NCBI GenBank assembly: GCA_936450465.1
Contig: OW388292.1
Coordinates: 11,241,756 to 11,305,755, forward strand
DNA from: Gibbula magus
Lineage: Eukaryota; Mollusca; Gastropoda; Trochida; Trochidae
Length of the DNA stretch: 64,000 nt
Reading direction: 5' to 3'
The position numbers and the translations under genes are program-made. The notes beneath the pieces are model-generated. The model saw only the letters and a program-made list of their open reading frames with translations, had not been told where the DNA came from and did not search any database. Positions 12,037 through 23,397 of the stretch are shown here, one piece after another. Every line of letters starts with the position of its first letter. Positions within the stretch are counted from its first letter, which is position 1.

Positions 12037-13930
12037 TTGTTTGAAAACTGCTAAATGCATTGTTAGGGATAGTGATGGAAATGAGCGAGTTAATATTTTT
12101 CTTTCGAGCACATACGTCATTTGCCTATTTTCTTTATTTGCGACGTTTGTAACGTAATTGTTCCTCGTGTCACTGAAGCTGGTCATCGAAGAGAGAAGTG
12201 GGCGTTTTCGTACCATTTTTACGCGATTTAAATAGAACGGGATGGGTAATAAAGGAAGTATCGCACGGGAAAGTGTGCCATATAAACATATTAACCATAA
12301 ACATATGTGAGACTCGTCAAATTTGTGTATTACTCTCGGAAACAAAGAAGGGTACATTCGTCTAGTAAAAATCATATAACGCACAACTATAATGTAATCA
12401 CCCTTTCACAAATTTAGTAATGCGAAAGCTTCCATAAGTTGAATTAACTCTGTAGGTTTTGAAAAACTAGTCCTAACTCGAAGTCGGTTTTATAATATCT
12501 TCGACAAGCGCCAGTATTTATACACTTTTAACTTACCTCTTTTAAAACCAGACCAAACTCGTTGTGCAATCTATTTTTTGTTTAAAAAGAAAAATCGAAA
12601 ACACACTAATGATTATAAATTTTGAAGACCATCACATCACAAATATCTTGCTATTATTGGTGAGCCGAAAGTTATATTTACGATTTAAAAATGGATCTTT
12701 ACTGTATAAATTGATATTTAACTATCTTAAATAAGGGTAACAATCTTATGTCTTCAATAATATTAAGTTGAAAATTGTTTATTATATTTTTTAACATATT
12801 CTTTAAATACATATATTAACTATTCACCAACAGATTATGATTTATTAAGGTTTTTCTCAGAACCATAATATTGGTTTTCACCATGTGTATAAGATAGTTT
12901 CTGTTTTCTGAAGACATGTAGTCTTTAATCTCGATTCATTTGGTCAAACGGAACTGCATTGGTGACCCAGGCACGAAAATGAGACACGAATACAGACAGT
13001 GTACCAATTATTGAGTCTTGAACAAATACGCAGATTACCTCTGTCCTTTCCCTTGAATAGCTCCTCGGTAATTTAAAGTGTGTGAGTCCATAGGGAATTC
13101 ATCAATAGAGCATATCAATGGAGATTATTTTCACACTACAACAGATAATATTTCGAGAGAGCTACATCAAGCTTAGTGATTAAATGACAATATTATATCT
13201 TAGTTTTGTTGGGAAATAAAGAGAAATAGGTAAATCATAGGGTAAATTTTAGTTCAGTAGATTGTCAATAACTTCCACATAATCAAGAGCAAACAATGAA
13301 ATGTTTTACATTGAAAATGTCATACATGTACCTGAAACAATAGGCAATGGAGATTATCAATATTGAAATGGTCACCTACATTAGTGACAGGGGAACGCTA
13401 AACGTTTATGTTAGTCTCCGAAAAGAGGAGTTTAGGAAGGGTGTATTGTTGTGCACCTGTTCTTGCTGATGTTACTTTATAGTATACCCAAAACAGAGGT
13501 GCCAGGGACCACGCTCTCACAACTTAATCTTCTTCTCAAATAGCAAATGTTAGTTCTCAAATGGCAAACACTTTTACACTCAGTTTTGTACGTGTTTCTA
13601 CAATGTTATTTAACACTTTAACTTGGTAACACGGTCATGACACATAACGCTTCTTATCAAATATCACTGTTTCAGAATGGTGATCAGAAAGCGTCTTTAA
13701 TGATGAAATCATTATTTCATGTCTGATTCAATTGTTCGTTCAGTTCGTGATTTCATATATTTTCAAATTGTAACATGTGAAACGAACAACTCTATTATTG
13801 GTCCAATTTTGACAGTTGAATGAGCATATAACGTCCTGTTGGTCATCCCGTCTTGGCGTAGGGGGCCTATATTTAGGAGAATAATTTGACATTATTTGAA
13901 AAACACATCAATAAAAGATAATTGTGTATC
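12037..13930. other. No gene recognised
   Basis: The minus-strand frame at 11923-12384 runs across the end of the fold-back arm and has no recognised domain, so I do not call it a gene. The remainder is AT-rich with no repeats I could identify. Confidence 0.45.
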
Positions 13931-14480
13931 CTTTAAGTACCACTTCAGTAGGTGAGTAACACACATGCAGAGTGTCAAGAGGATATAATGAAGTGGTTTG
14001 GCGACCTACTACTAAAATTAAACGAAGCTATCTCTGAACAAACTCAAAATCCAACGCGTTTTTATCGACAAAAAAACAACAAAAAATATCAGAAACTTAA
14101 AATATCAAAATGCACCACTTCAATTAGTATCTGAGTAATACACATGCAGAGTTTCAGGAATATATGATGAATGTTTTTTTAGTTTTGCTTCGGAAACGAA
14201 CCTATCCCTGAACAAAGTCGGTATCCAAAGCTATGGAAACGCAAAAACCGTCCTTGGAGCGGAATTTATATTAGCTTACAGCTTGTTTACCAATCCAATT
14301 CTTCATGGAAATAAATATGTTTAAACCAAACTCCATATCTGAAAATATCAAAACGCACCACTTCAGTTACTGTGCAATATACATGAAAAGTTTCAGAAAG
14401 ATATCATGAACGGTTTTCGAGTTCTGCTCCGGAAACGAAATGATTATGGATTGATGGACAGGCAGACGGCAATGGTATTA
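13931..14480 (+). repeat. Three degenerate tandem copies of a 170-240 bp repeat
   Basis: ACCACTTCAGT or a close variant begins at about 13938, 14112 and 14355. Each is followed by an ACACATGCAGAGTTTCAG-like stretch and a GAT-ATGA block. Copies two and three also share GCTYCGGAAACGAA. The third copy continues into a GATGGACAGGCAGACGG end, like the GACG-rich dispersed repeat at 24.3 kb. Short frames here (13952-14134, 14406-14588) are repeat-derived. Confidence 0.65.
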
Positions 14481-15730
14481 CATACTGGGAAAACAACTGG
14501 TAAGCTGATCTTGAGTACAGATACCTTGGCCATTGGGGATGATACATTGCAGATTAGGAAAATCTGTAACTCAGAGGTCGTGCTCTAAAACATAGTTTCA
14601 CTTTCGTATCTAGAACACAAAGCACAGGAAAGTATAAATCTAATGTTCAGAAGTTGAGTCAAGAAAGCCCTCTGAAGAACTAATTAATTTGAAATTTTCA
14701 AGCTAAATCAAGAGTGGGATAATTATCAATGATATAAACAGTATATCACGCTACAGTGGCGTTAACCTTTATCACCACTCCACAGGGTGACGATTAACGA
14801 CGATTTTATCGCCAATTGCGTGACGTCATCGGGACAGTGTTATGACGTCATATTGTCAGCTTGCGAAGGCTGTACGTTTACCGTTGAAATCACTCTACGC
14901 CAACATACAACACAGAAATAATGATGCCCGTGTTTAGGAAGTATATAAATGTAATGCACAAGGCGCATAGGCATGCTTTCATGTAGTGGTGATATAAACT
15001 GAACCCTGGCGTACCCTTACTTCAGTTCAATGTAACTTCTTTATATGGTGTGTGTTAATTATTTTTATTACACACGTGGTGAACGAACAACTAGTGACAT
15101 AATAATCTCGTACGTCACACGTGTGTCGTATCACGTTGACCTGTTTCGTAACGAAGTGACCCCGCATTCCAACGATCTGATTGGATAACCAATGACCTCT
15201 CAGTTAGGGTCAAGTTGAAACGGAACTACTTTTGAATTAACAACAAACACGTAACATTTCATTTTCACAACTTTATATGCTAGATATTTGCGTCAACATA
15301 GATTGTGAATGTTATTAGAATCGTCCACATTTGGCCAGTATGCAGCATTGATATCGCGAACAGCTATAACTATCGGAAAACGCGCCGTATTTACTTACAG
15401 TTCAAGGGTTGTATGGAAATCCGGACACATCTCACATTCATTGTCGGTGTCAAAAGGTTTCCAATGCGGCGAATGTCAAATGCAAACATCATGTAAGCAT
15501 CGCCAAGGACGTAATGAACAGCTTGCAATCTAGTCAAAGTCAAACAATTTCACTCTGCGTTGACCTTGCCCTTCGATGTTGACATCATGCCGCTCGCGAG
15601 TCGACAACGTCACTGTCCGACTGTTCTTTCTACCGTACAGTAGGCCACGATTACAGTCATAACGTGTCGGTTGTTGCTGTTCATTCAAACCTCAAACCTT
15701 GGCACTGTTGCTTGATTCTTTCAGTAGATT
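14481..15730. other. No gene recognised, upstream flank of the nuclease gene
   Basis: The region has more CG dinucleotides than its surroundings (for example 15100-15620). It may include the outer end of the 15.7-20.1 kb transposon, but I could not locate a terminal repeat beyond 15731. Overlapping frames at 15305-15533 have no recognised motif. Confidence 0.4.
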
Positions 15731-15788
15731 GTATTCCCGACTTTCGGTAGTTGGAGTTACCTCCCCTCGACAGAGTTATCCGCCCTTG
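15731..15788 (+). repeat. Left inverted repeat of the ISL2EU-like element
   Basis: The block TATTCCCGACTTTCGG, GGAGTTACCTCC, CGACAGAGTTATCCGCCCTT aligns over about 58 bases, imperfectly, with the reverse complement of 20088-20146. The best-kept core is AGAGTTATNCGCCCTT. It sits about 50 bases before the nuclease start codon, so it probably overlaps the promoter. Confidence 0.6.
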
Positions 15789-15837
15789 AGAAAATGTATA
15801 CCTACTTCCGGTTTATAACGTGAACGTCAAAAGTGAA

Positions 15838-17880
15838 ATGGCTTCCTCTTCTTTACCTAAATGTGAGATAAGTAAATGTTCTACCGTTGAAGACTTTTTG
15901 AATTTCAAGAAAATAGAGCTACAGGCTCATCTACGAAGCATTGGAGAGAAAACTACGGGCCGAAAAGTAGATTTAGCTGAACGTGCTTTTACCGCTAGAC
16001 AGGGTTGTACGTTTGAAGAACCACGTGTACTGACTGTAGAGTCGGACTCCGAGTTTCCTCCGATATACGAACTTACTTCTGGATGGAAAAGTGACTTACG
16101 ATCTCTACCCAAGCTAACTCACAAGGATGTGGAATCCTACTTGATAGAGAGTACCCATAGGACTGATGATCAACAGAAGATGAACTGTTACCGACAGTAT
16201 ATTCGTGGCTTGAATTTTTTCAAGGAAAATTATGTGCATAAAATTATGATTAATCTCATCGACGACTCAAGCAAGTATTGTTATGTTCGATCAAAGTGTT
16301 ATCCTTCTATGAAGCAAGGTACATACGACCAGTGGATATTGCTGACCAAGGATTTACCAATTTCTGTGTGTAAAGCATACTGCACTTGTGCTGCTGGGTA
16401 AGGCAATTTAATATTCAATAATTCCCTATAAACATTATTAAGCGGTTTTTGACCTTTTGGTTAAAATCTTTATCATAATTTCTTATTCAATCAAAATATA
16501 TTGTCCTTGAAATGAATTGCTTTTGTTGTCACAGTAATGTATGTTTGTAATATGAAAAGTAAGAAATGTAGTTTGAACAGGGAGAACTAAAAATATAAGT
16601 TATGATAAATGATGATCTTTTAAATTAGCAAATAATTTTATCCAGTATTTTAGTTTTATATTATACCTAGTATTTATATATTGTTGTTTTTTTGTATATT
16701 CAACAGACTTGGGGAAGGTTGCACTCATGTTGCTGGTCTCCTATTTGCTGTTGAAGCTGCCAACTCCAGTGCTGCCGATAGTGATGTACCGTGCACATCT
16801 AAACCATGTGAGTGGAATAAACCCAGTAAACGGAAAAGGGAATCAACATCTATTGATAACATCAAGTTCAAGAAGATGAGGTATGGCTGTGAGACTGAAG
16901 CTACTGTCAAGAAATACACATACGACGTTCCTAAAGGAAATAACTTTTTAACAACTATTTGTGCTAAACTTGGTTCTTCAAATGCTGTGATATTTGATTT
17001 GCTTCCTAAAGTTGACCAATCTGAACATGATGTTAAGAGTGATATCAATGTTGGAAATTGTGAAGAGGTTGTAACAACGGATTACATCATCTATGAAAGT
17101 GACAGGTTTATTGACCTAAAAGGGACTGTGTTTGGGGAGTGTGTTGACTCAGAAACAAAGTTTGATAAATTAGTAAGTGACATTCCCACATCTACAGTTC
17201 ATGAAGTTGAAGCAAGGACCAGGGGACAAAGTGACAATGAACTTTGGGTTAAAGCCAGAGAGTATAGAATTACAAGTAGCAATTTTCATGATATTCTTAC
17301 AAGGAAACAAACAACTGACCCTACAGTGTTAGTCAAAAAATTTACAGGTGGAAGTACTGAAGCTCCTGTAAAGACTATGTCCATGAATTGGGGTCGTAAA
17401 TATGAGTCCATTGCTAAGAAGAAATACATTGCCTATATGAAACTTAAAAACAGAGAACAGGTTACCGTAAGCAATTGTGGTATTTATTTAAGTGAGAAAA
17501 GGTGTTACTTGGGGGCCAGTCCTGATGGATTGATAAGTTCTTTGAGAAGAAAATGTTTATTAGAGATCAAATGTCCATTCAAATGGCGAAATAGTACAGT
17601 GAGAGATGCATGTAAAGACAAGAACTTTTACTGTTACATCGATGATCAAGATAAAATACACCTGAAGAAAACACATAGATACTTTACACAAATTCAAGGC
17701 CAGATGGCACTTAGCAAATATAGTTCTTGTGAGTTTGTGGTTTATACAAAAGTTGATATCCATGTTATTTGTGTCGACTTTGACCAAGCATTTTGGTCTA
17801 CACTAGAAGACAAATTACACATATTCTACAGGCAGCACATTTTGCCAGTTGTATTGAGAAAGCCTGGTCATGATGAATAA
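15838..17880 (+). CDS. SWIM zinc-finger YqaJ exonuclease (two exons, 577 aa)
   Basis: Predicted exons are 15838-16397 and 16707-17880, joined by a phase-2 intron with GT donor (GTAAGG) and CAACAG acceptor. The split glycine codon and the zinc finger are both restored by splicing. I chose the ATG at 15838 because it has G at -3 and +4; the frame opens slightly upstream only with GTG. Order of parts: a SAP-like helix-turn-helix at about residues 17-52 (KKIELQAHLRSIGEKTTGRK), a SWIM finger C182-x-C184...C192-x-H194 that spans the intron, a basic linker, and a YqaJ (lambda-exonuclease-like) domain at about 355-560. Nuclease motifs visible are RITSS (374-378), WGRKYE (415-420), GASPDG with D460, EIKCP with E473 and K475, and QIQGQ (515-519). 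The fold is a PD-(D/E)XK metal-dependent DNA exonuclease; the role is probably end processing during transposition. The frame is intact. A free-standing host gene of the same family is the alternative. Confidence 0.85.
16398..16706 (+). other. Intron of the YqaJ nuclease gene
   Basis: 309 bases, clearly more AT-rich than the exons. Donor GGGTAAGG and acceptor TTCAACAG. It falls between the two cysteine pairs of the SWIM finger, so retention would truncate the protein after residue 187 and remove the nuclease. Confidence 0.8.
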
Positions 17881-17881
17881 A
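17876..17881 (+). promoter_or_regulatory. Possible polyadenylation signal overlapping the nuclease stop codon
   Basis: AATAAA overlaps the TAA stop of the nuclease. A second hexamer on the opposite strand (17925-17920) would serve the converging transposase gene. Confidence 0.4.
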
Positions 17882-17919
17882 CTTTAATTATGAGAAACAC
17901 ATCTGCTTTGTTCAATTTT

Positions 17920-17925
17920 TTTATT
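17920..17925 (-). promoter_or_regulatory. Possible polyadenylation signal of the transposase gene
   Basis: AATAAA on the minus strand, about 170 bases past the transposase stop. The two transcripts would overlap at their 3' ends by tens of bases if both signals are used. Confidence 0.35.
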
Positions 17926-18092
17926 CTGTATCCACATTATAATTGTCAGCTACATCAGCAACATTGACATATGGAATCATGTTTGGAAACTACATGTAAT
18001 ACACATCAGTGACACATCGTTAACATACTAGACATTAAGTCATTAACACTTGACTGCATAAATATCTTTAATGAGCCGATTCACAACGATCC

Positions 18093-20027
18093 TTACTTTA
18101 CTAAAGGCGGCAATAAGTTAGTGAGTGCACTGCATACAAAGAAAATTGAATCAGAAACACTGCTGAGGCTAATTGGCAATATACTTTGGAGAATTTTAAA
18201 GTTTTTAATTTGTTCCATTTTTCTTTCCACGTGAATTCTCGCAGCAGCTACTCTTCGGGTACATTCAACCTCTGCCTTACTTAATTGGGCTGAAGATGAA
18301 AGAAATGGTGGACAGTACAACTTTATGTTTTTGCCTTTAAAATCGTTTTTCAGATTAACAAAACCTTTATCAACCATTACTGCATCGCCAGATTCTAACA
18401 TTTGCAGCAATCCACTTTCACGGGTTATGAATATATCTGATGCAGACCCCCCATATAATTTGGACACAAATACAACTGCCCCAGTCATACTAATACCCAC
18501 AAGTGCCTTGAATGTGTTGTGAGATTTATAATGGGAGTATGTCTGAGATTTGTTTTCAAGTGATGGGGGAGTCTGTATAAATATCTCTGTACAATCGAGA
18601 ATGATTCTCGTGTCCCTAAAACTTTGGAAACAGGCTGGAATTTTCTGCTGTAAAACTTCTAATTTTGGTAGAAAGACAAGCTGTTGCAAACATTCGTGCA
18701 TAAAATGAATCCAAGCTGAAAAAATTCTGGATATCCGGCCAGCGGATATTTAAAAACGATATTCAAGATCATGTAACAAAAGACCTTATCGCAATCTCAT
18801 TAATACCAATAATAATTCATCGACAAGTCTTAGTTTTCTTGATGATGGTTTCTCCAGCATCCCAGTCCTATCTACGTCCAATCTGTCAGCACCCTGTGAA
18901 ACTAGACTATCAAATAATGCTGAAAACGTCGTGTGATTAGGGAGTCCGGTATAAAACTGGATATCACAGTCGGATCTAAGATCTTCAATGGTGATTTCTG
19001 GCCTTGACGCTTGTACATCCTGGTCTTCTGCTTCCACTGATACTTGGGTAGACTTGGTCGTATTGGACTCGTCTAGGTTGTCTTCCCTTAATTTGTCACA
19101 TACTGAATACCTGTAGAGGTAATTGAAAACACTCTTGAGATTTAAAAACACATGACATTATTAGTTAGTTTTTGATATATTAACTATTAATAAGTTATTA
19201 ACTGCCATCTCAAGCAAGGTATTTTCCTACAGTTCAAGAAGATTATAACAGTCAATACCTGCACATAATTAACTTATAACAGTATTTACATGAATGCATT
19301 TATTTTTGTATGCATACATACAAACCAAAACAAATGTTAGCATTTAACAGAATATTAGGCAAATCAATTAATTGATTCTAAAAGTAGGGTCCATGGGTCA
19401 TTTTGTACATTGGATTAAACTTTGAAGTTTACCATTAATATATGTGCAACGGCCCATTTGAAATTTAGGAAATGACTAAAAAAAATGTCCCATTGTCAAG
19501 GTGGCTGAAAATTATCATCATTATCAGTAATCAAATGTTGGATATTTGTCATAAATTACTTGGATATTAAAATTAAGCATTACCAATTAAACGTTTAACT
19601 GCTTGTTTGCAACAAAATATGCTCACGAGTGGAAATGCAGACAGTCGGTGCTTGTAGATCTAGTTGTTTTCTCCTCGAGTTCCATAAGGTCAGGCAGTAC
19701 ATCGATTGGCTCGGACATAACGTCGACGCAAACCCCAGTCTGGCTGTTATCGGTCGTTCTCTTGGTTACTTCTTTAGCAGTTTTTTGAGGGAGAAAAAGA
19801 GTTGGAACTGTGTGTTTCCATGTTCGACCATTCCCATCTGGGAAATGGTCAGAACAAATCTGGGTGTAGGATGTCGGTTTGAAGTATTTCCGACTCACCG
19901 CTCGAAGCCACGCTGAACGTAAAGCCTTATTCTTAGGTAAATGATGAAGCTTGATTTTCTTTCCAAATCTTCCGACAATTCCCGGGGTGTTGTGACAATC
20001 CTTAATAGCGCAGTAGTCTTTACCCAT
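18093..20027 (-). pseudogene. THAP-DDE transposase, two exons, two in-frame stops
   Basis: Predicted exons on minus are 20027-19627 and 19110-18093. The donor GTGAGC at 19626 and acceptor CTACAG ending at 19111 join in phase 2 and give 473 codons in one frame. Residues 1-80 are a THAP zinc finger (C6, C11, C58, H61, W40). A linker and a helix-turn-helix-like region follow (SRKLRLVDELLLVLMRLR, then the ISAGRISRIFSAW segment). A DDE_Tnp_4-type catalytic core comes last, with D306 (ILDCTE), D381 (VMVDKGF) and E429 (HVERKMEQ). Two TAA codons interrupt it at 18788-18786 (codon 242) and 18752-18750 (codon 254), between linker and core. Homology continues in frame across both, so these are point nonsense changes. 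The catalytic triad survives but only a truncated THAP protein is expected. Confidence 0.85.
19111..19626 (-). other. Intron of the THAP-DDE transposase gene
   Basis: 516 AT-rich bases separate the THAP exon from the catalytic exon. I see no coding remnant or nested element in it. Confidence 0.7.
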
Positions 20028-20087
20028 CGTTAGCCTGTTGACGCTAGTTTCACGCTAGAATGGCGGAAGTCTGCCGTACCTGCTGCC

Positions 20088-20146
20088 AAGGGCGTATAAC
20101 TCTATCAAGAACGATAACTCCGTTTTCCGCAAAGACCGAATATACA
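20088..20146 (-). repeat. Right inverted repeat of the ISL2EU-like element
   Basis: Its reverse complement reads TATTCGGTCTTTGCGG, GGAGTTATCGTTCTT, GATAGAGTTATACGCCCTT, aligning with 15731-15788. It lies about 60 bases upstream of the transposase ATG, mirroring the spacing on the nuclease side, so both genes start immediately inside a repeat. Confidence 0.6.
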
Positions 20147-20254
20147 ACTTGGAAATTGTAATATCTAATGACACCCCGTCACAAATAAACAACGTCAGCT
20201 GTCGCTAGTAACAAGACCAACAGTCAAGACTCTTCAGCGGCGAGCCGACCGACT

Positions 20255-20286
20255 GCGAGGCGAGGCGAGGCGAGGCGAGGCGAGTT
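20255..20286 (+). repeat. GAGGC microsatellite
   Basis: Five to six copies of a 5-base GAGGC unit, more GC-rich than the surroundings. It lies just outside the right inverted repeat of the transposon. Confidence 0.85.
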
Positions 20287-20574
20287 GACTATAAGATTAA
20301 AGTGAATGTTTGCATTAAAAATAATACCTTGCACAACATAACATAACAAATACAGTTGATTTGCATAAATATTTTGTTCATTTTTACGGTCCACCTTTGA
20401 TTTATTCAAATGAATCTAATGAACTACATTATTTCGTCGTAGGTATACGCAATAGGAGTTGCAAATAAGCGTTCGGGTCAGCTCTAGCGCAGTTTACGTC
20501 AATTATTACGCATTCGGTTATTGAAACCGGTTTCGGTTACAGAGAATAATAAACGTATAATAAACGTGTGTAAT

Positions 20575-20730
20575 AAATAAAATACCACACTCGGTCTCAT
20601 TAGATACGAATTATACGAAACTCGTGACCTTCCTATGGTATCTGACCTCGCTTTCGCTCGATCAGATACCGTCGGAAGGACACTCGTTTCGTAAAATTCG
20701 TATCTAATGAGACCTCGTGTAGTATTTTCT
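20575..20730. mobile_element. Palindromic MITE, family A
   Basis: The two halves are near-perfect inverted copies: AAATACCACACTCGGTCTCA on the left and TGAGACCTCGTGTAGTATTT on the right. They converge on a centre reading CTCGCTTTCGCTCG. Total length is about 150 bases with no coding capacity. A second member of the same family is at 58642-58793. Confidence 0.8.
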
Positions 20731-20734
20731 ATAG

Positions 20735-20906
20735 GAATTATATATTGTACATACATCTGTCTGTCTGTATGTGTGTATGTTTGTATGTATGTATGTGTAC
20801 GTGAGTGTGTGTTTGCATATGTGATTACGTACATGTATGTATGTATGTATGTGTGTGTGTATGTATGTATTTAGCATGCGCGTGTGTGTGTGTGTGTGTG
20901 TGTGTT
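20735..20906 (+). repeat. GT/ATGT-rich simple repeats
   Basis: Runs of TGTATG units are followed by a pure GT run near 20881-20905. Frames on either strand here are repeat artefacts. Confidence 0.85.
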
Positions 20907-21984
20907 TTTTTGTTTAAACTCAACCGGGTTTTAAACACTGACCTAATTTGGCAACGCTGTGCGTGTAATACATTCCCAGTGAGCTGGGTTCGGCATGTTG
21001 GTGCAAACATTTTATTATAGTTGTATAAGAGACATGAAATGTTGTTTCCTCCCTACAAACATGGCAGTCTCATCTGAGCTTCCTAGCTTTACTAGCTCCT
21101 ATATAGTAGTCAAAAGAAAGTTTGAAGGTAGACATCCTTTCTTGCCCATATTTGAGGGGGTTCAAGACCAAATGATCAGACTTTAATCTCCATTCTACAA
21201 GCCCTTCTGACAATGTGCATGGCACAAAAATAAACGTTTGTAATCACAAGCCGTATCTTATTCCTGGGATTAACAAAATACTTTCATTGTTATTGTATAG
21301 AGATTTGATCTGTTTGTATTTCTCTAGGGATATCCTACACAATTGAGTTAATCATGGTTTATCTTTACAAAAGTGAGTGCTATTAACGAGGAGTGCCTCA
21401 TTTATTTTCTAACATGAAGTACATTTAATCTCATAAAATATAATTACATGTATAAACTTCCAGTGAATAAACAAAAAGCAACCTTCCAAAGTTTTAAACA
21501 ACTTTTGATAACAATGGTCAGTTTTGCAATTAATGTATCATAAGATGTCTCTAGAAAAGAAAAATAAATAACGTTGTCAAAGAATGTATTAACCAAGCGA
21601 CGATTTATACGAAACTCGGGTTCTGGGTATCAATTTCCTTTTCATGAACAATACTGAGGTAATGGAGTGTAGGCTTAGTTTATGTGTTTCAGATTGAGAG
21701 TCTGGTAGCTTCATGTGTACAGTCTGTTGAAATGTCCTGCAACTCTATCATCTGTACAACACTTCAGGTCGACCATTGAAAACATCAAGTGGAGAATGTA
21801 ATCTCGAAAGGTCCACAGACAATTTATCATTTGATGCCGTGCAGAGATTCCAAGGCTTGACATTTATTAAGATGACGTATTTGGTAATTTCGAATGACGT
21901 AACTTGTTATAATGCCTCGGCAAAACGCGTCAATCCCGGAATGCATTATAAGGACCTCACTCTATTCAGCATTTCTCAACCAGT

Positions 21985-22895
21985 GTCTACATACGTGATA
22001 AATTGTCAGGCAAAAGAAAGTACTCACCTCAGTTGGTTTCGATTAATTCAATATTTAAAGGGACATATTATTAATCATGTTGGTACATGTAAGGTCACAT
22101 ATATGTCCAATGGTGTAATTTGTTTTGTTTAATTATATAATAAAAATTATCAACTTTCGCCGAAAATAACCAGTTTAAAATCAATCAGTTCAGTATAACG
22201 GAAATACATCCATTCAAAGTCATGGTCATGATTGAAACCAGACAATGGACCTTACTTGCTGTAGCCATCAAGTCAAACGTAATTTTGGAAACTTTAATAA
22301 AGTATATATAGGAAGACAGAATTGCTTCTATAGCGTTTAATAGGTCTTATAACGAGTACATGCGCGGGTTAGAGACATAATTTCTGCTACTACACATGTA
22401 TGGGATCCCTGGTTTTCATTAAAACATGCAAAACTGATCATGAATCTTTAAAGACATCAAAATGTATTAGACTATGGCACGATAAATAATATTTATCTAC
22501 AGTAGTTTAAATGAATTGATTAGTGACTGTGGTTAAATTTTAGTTACAATATCTTTGTTTAATGAAGACATGGGTAAGATATTAAATGTACACCAACATG
22601 ACCCCCCTACCATGTTTAAGATGTTATAAATGTGTGCAGAATCATAGAATATGTCGATGAGCAGTTTTGTGTCATCAAAAATAATTTTTGAAGTAATTTA
22701 AAATTAAATCTTTTTTTTTTAAATTACAAAACACGTTGAAGTATTCTTTGACTGCTGACTAAACACCTGTCCTTTTCAGTTTTAGATTTTGACATCGAAA
22801 ACTTTGATATTTGCAATTGAAAATCATACATATGATAAAATCATCCGAGGTGAGTACTTTCGCTTGCCTTGCAGTTTATATTGACATATGTACGA
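21985..22895. mobile_element. Nonautonomous DNA element, family B, long copy
   Basis: Ends are inverted copies: TGTCAGGCAAAAGAAAGTAC TCACCTC near 22004-22030 and GAGGTGAGTACTTTCGCTTG CC near 22847-22868. Inner sequence at 22465-22590 and 22738-22862 matches, in reverse complement, a second member at 45970-46506. No transposase frame is present; the frame at 21776-22132 straddles the left end and has no known motif. Terminal bases and target duplication are uncertain. Confidence 0.7.
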
Positions 22896-23397
22896 GTATC
22901 ATAGTGTCGATTTTGTATATAACTTTTGGGCAAGTTTATTCTGTATTCTGTCATTTTAGTATATATATATGAATGAAATTATACCGTCTCTGATTTTATA
23001 CAATATCCAATCAGATACTACTATTTCCTAGACTAGAATGTACCTTTCATATTGGCATTCCAAAGATCAAAATACTCATGTAATCTCCCAATAACGTTTC
23101 CTCAACTTATTGTGATAATCAACAAACCAATGAAGCCCGCAGATTAGCCCAAAAATGTAGCAGGGCATACTTTGGTGATAAACTGTTGCTGAACTAGTAC
23201 TGTACTGATTTAAATCAGTTAACCTCTACAAAGAACCACGTGCAACTATACACTGTCTGTCCTTCCGGTGTTCCATTGTAAAAGAAACATCTATTTTGTG
23301 TTAAAATCTGATGAAAACGATTGAAATTCAAGTGGTGAATGATCTGCCTGATACACGAAAACGTACGAACAAATCAGCGACTACAGAAGAGTTTTTT
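22896..23397. other. No gene recognised
   Basis: An AT-rich spacer between element B and the minisatellite. I see nothing assignable. Confidence 0.4.

Larger units (their letters stand above)
15731..20146. mobile_element. ISL2EU-like DNA transposon: YqaJ nuclease plus THAP-DDE transposase
   Basis: Two spliced genes point toward each other, 212 bases apart, between imperfect inverted repeats at 15731-15788 and 20088-20146. The plus gene encodes a SWIM/YqaJ nuclease and the minus gene a THAP-DDE transposase. Eukaryotic ISL2EU (IS4EU) elements are, to my knowledge, the class that pairs an IS4-like THAP transposase with a YqaJ-type exonuclease; I assign the family from that pairing, without a search. 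True ends may lie somewhat outside these coordinates because no target-site duplication was found. The transposase carries two nonsense codons, so this copy is probably not autonomous. Confidence 0.7.

Noticed and set aside
11923..12384. 153-codon minus-strand frame
   Set aside because: It runs across the end of the fold-back arm, has no recognised domain and no splice or start support.
16725..17048. Minus-strand 107-codon frame
   Set aside because: Antisense shadow of the YqaJ exon, which has strong motif support on plus.
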